Source: Flavobacteriales bacterium
GTDB taxonomy: Bacteria > Bacteroidota > Bacteroidia > Flavobacteriales_E > Vicingaceae
DNA length: 44,699 nucleotides
Assembly: GCA_002401955.1 (NCBI GenBank)
Contig: NVUQ01000026.1
Location: 1 to 44,699, forward strand
Reading direction: 5' to 3'
In this document: positions 44,301 to 44,699 of the stretch, one piece after another
Layout: each line of letters opens with the position of its first letter
Numbering within the stretch: position 1 is the stretch's first letter
Notes under the pieces: model-generated
Databases searched by the model: none
What the model saw: the letters and a program-made list of their open reading frames with translations, nothing else
Told to the model about the DNA's origin: nothing
Program-made: the position numbers and the translations under genes

Positions 44301-44327
44301 GCCGGCAAGAGATTGCCGGCTTTTTTT
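44301..44327 (+). terminator. Terminator after the PadR/membrane-protein operon
   Basis: GCCGGCAA-GAGA-TTGCCGGC, a perfect 8-bp GC-rich stem, followed by seven T. It lies 44 bases after the stop codon at 44257. Confidence 0.92.
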
Positions 44328-44548
44328 ATTAGACCTTCAGTTATTTTCTATTTTTTATAGCCCTACCATCAATAAATCTATAAAAGCCCATAAAAACAAG
44401 CATGGATGATGTTTGTCACCAATTTAGGGTTGCAATAATTAAGCAGTTTACTTCCCAAACTGACCTCTCACCATGTTATTTTTGCAACTATATATAATAT
44501 CTATTAAATATGTTGTAAATATTAAAAACTAATTAAAATTAAAAACTT

Positions 44549-44699
44549 ATGAAAAAATTATTACTTTCTGCGTTCGGATTTGCCGTCATGATGACAAGCA
44601 TAAATGCACAAACTTATTTCTCTGATGATTTTACAGGAGGAATTGGAAACTGGTCATCTGTTGAAGCTGCCCCAGATACTGATACTAAATTATGGAAAG
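44549..44699 (+). CDS. Secreted protein, possibly choice-of-anchor J / cleaved-adhesin type (partial, runs off right edge)
   Basis: An ATG at 44549 opens a frame to the window end (50 codons). It has a signal peptide (MKKLLLSAFGFAVMMTSINAQ) followed by TYFSDDFTGGIGNWSSVEAA. A 'DDF..G..NW' start straight after the signal is typical of choice-of-anchor J / cleaved-adhesin domains in T9SS cargo. The C-terminus, where a sorting domain would lie, is outside the window. The domain name is a guess from a short stretch. Confidence 0.6.
   Translation, partial: MKKLLLSAFGFAVMMTSINAQTYFSDDFTGGIGNWSSVEAAPDTDTKLWK

Overview
The window is AT-rich chromosomal DNA from a member of the Bacteroidota, most likely order Flavobacteriales. 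The evidence is: a type IX secretion (T9SS) type B sorting domain, a PorX-type PglZ-domain remnant, a GSIII glutamine synthetase, many short lipoproteins and signal peptides ending in AQ/GQ, promoters of the Bacteroidetes TTG...TAnnTTTG type, and intergenic palindromic repeats. No rRNA, tRNA, phage, transposase or CRISPR array was seen.

Layout. 1-1280: gene debris (a truncated PorX-like PglZ fragment and a lipoprotein gene split by an amber codon) and a 115-bp MITE-like repeat. 1281-4336: a membrane-tethered receiver protein, a tiny partner and two secreted proteins of unknown function. 4657-13366: a probable nitrogen block, with a TPR sensor kinase, a convergent NarL-type response regulator, and (divergent from the regulator) glnN, amt and an animal-type glutaminase with ankyrin repeats. 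13367-13880: a duplicated 3' gene tail plus another repeat copy. 13881-21174 (minus): ilvE-D-B-N-C-A, preceded by an Ile/Val-rich leader peptide and an attenuator. 21596-28754 (minus): a SPOR coiled-coil protein, a T9SS-secreted propeller-like protein, kbl, gdhA and a MORN-like protein. 28836-37305 (plus): a Trp-Trp-Trp leader and attenuator followed by trpE-G-D-(four-helix-bundle gene)-C-F-B-A and a DAHP synthase. 37523-41315: a dolichol-phosphate-mannose-synthase-like glycosyltransferase, a PAS histidine kinase and pyrC. 41285-41997: a tandem array of about 227-bp units that begins inside the 3' end of pyrC. 42000-44257: a lipoprotein, and a PadR regulator overlapping a membrane protein gene. 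A secreted, possibly adhesin-like gene starts at 44549 and runs off the right edge.

How it works together. Much of the window is amino-acid and nitrogen metabolism: ammonium uptake (amt), assimilation (glnN, gdhA), glutamine hydrolysis (glutaminase), threonine breakdown (kbl), branched-chain synthesis (ilv) and aromatic/tryptophan synthesis (DAHP synthase, trp). Both biosynthetic operons show ribosome-mediated attenuation with the same compact design: an ACATTTGCAnTC element, a leader ATG ten bases later, a short antiterminator strand at the leader stop codon, then an intrinsic terminator. Several other genes (pyrC, padR) also start 4-5 bases after a TATATTTG element, which suggests leaderless or nearly leaderless transcripts. 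The most system-like hypothesis is that the TPR kinase and the NarL-type regulator control glnN-amt-glutaminase through a palindrome at 7998-8013.
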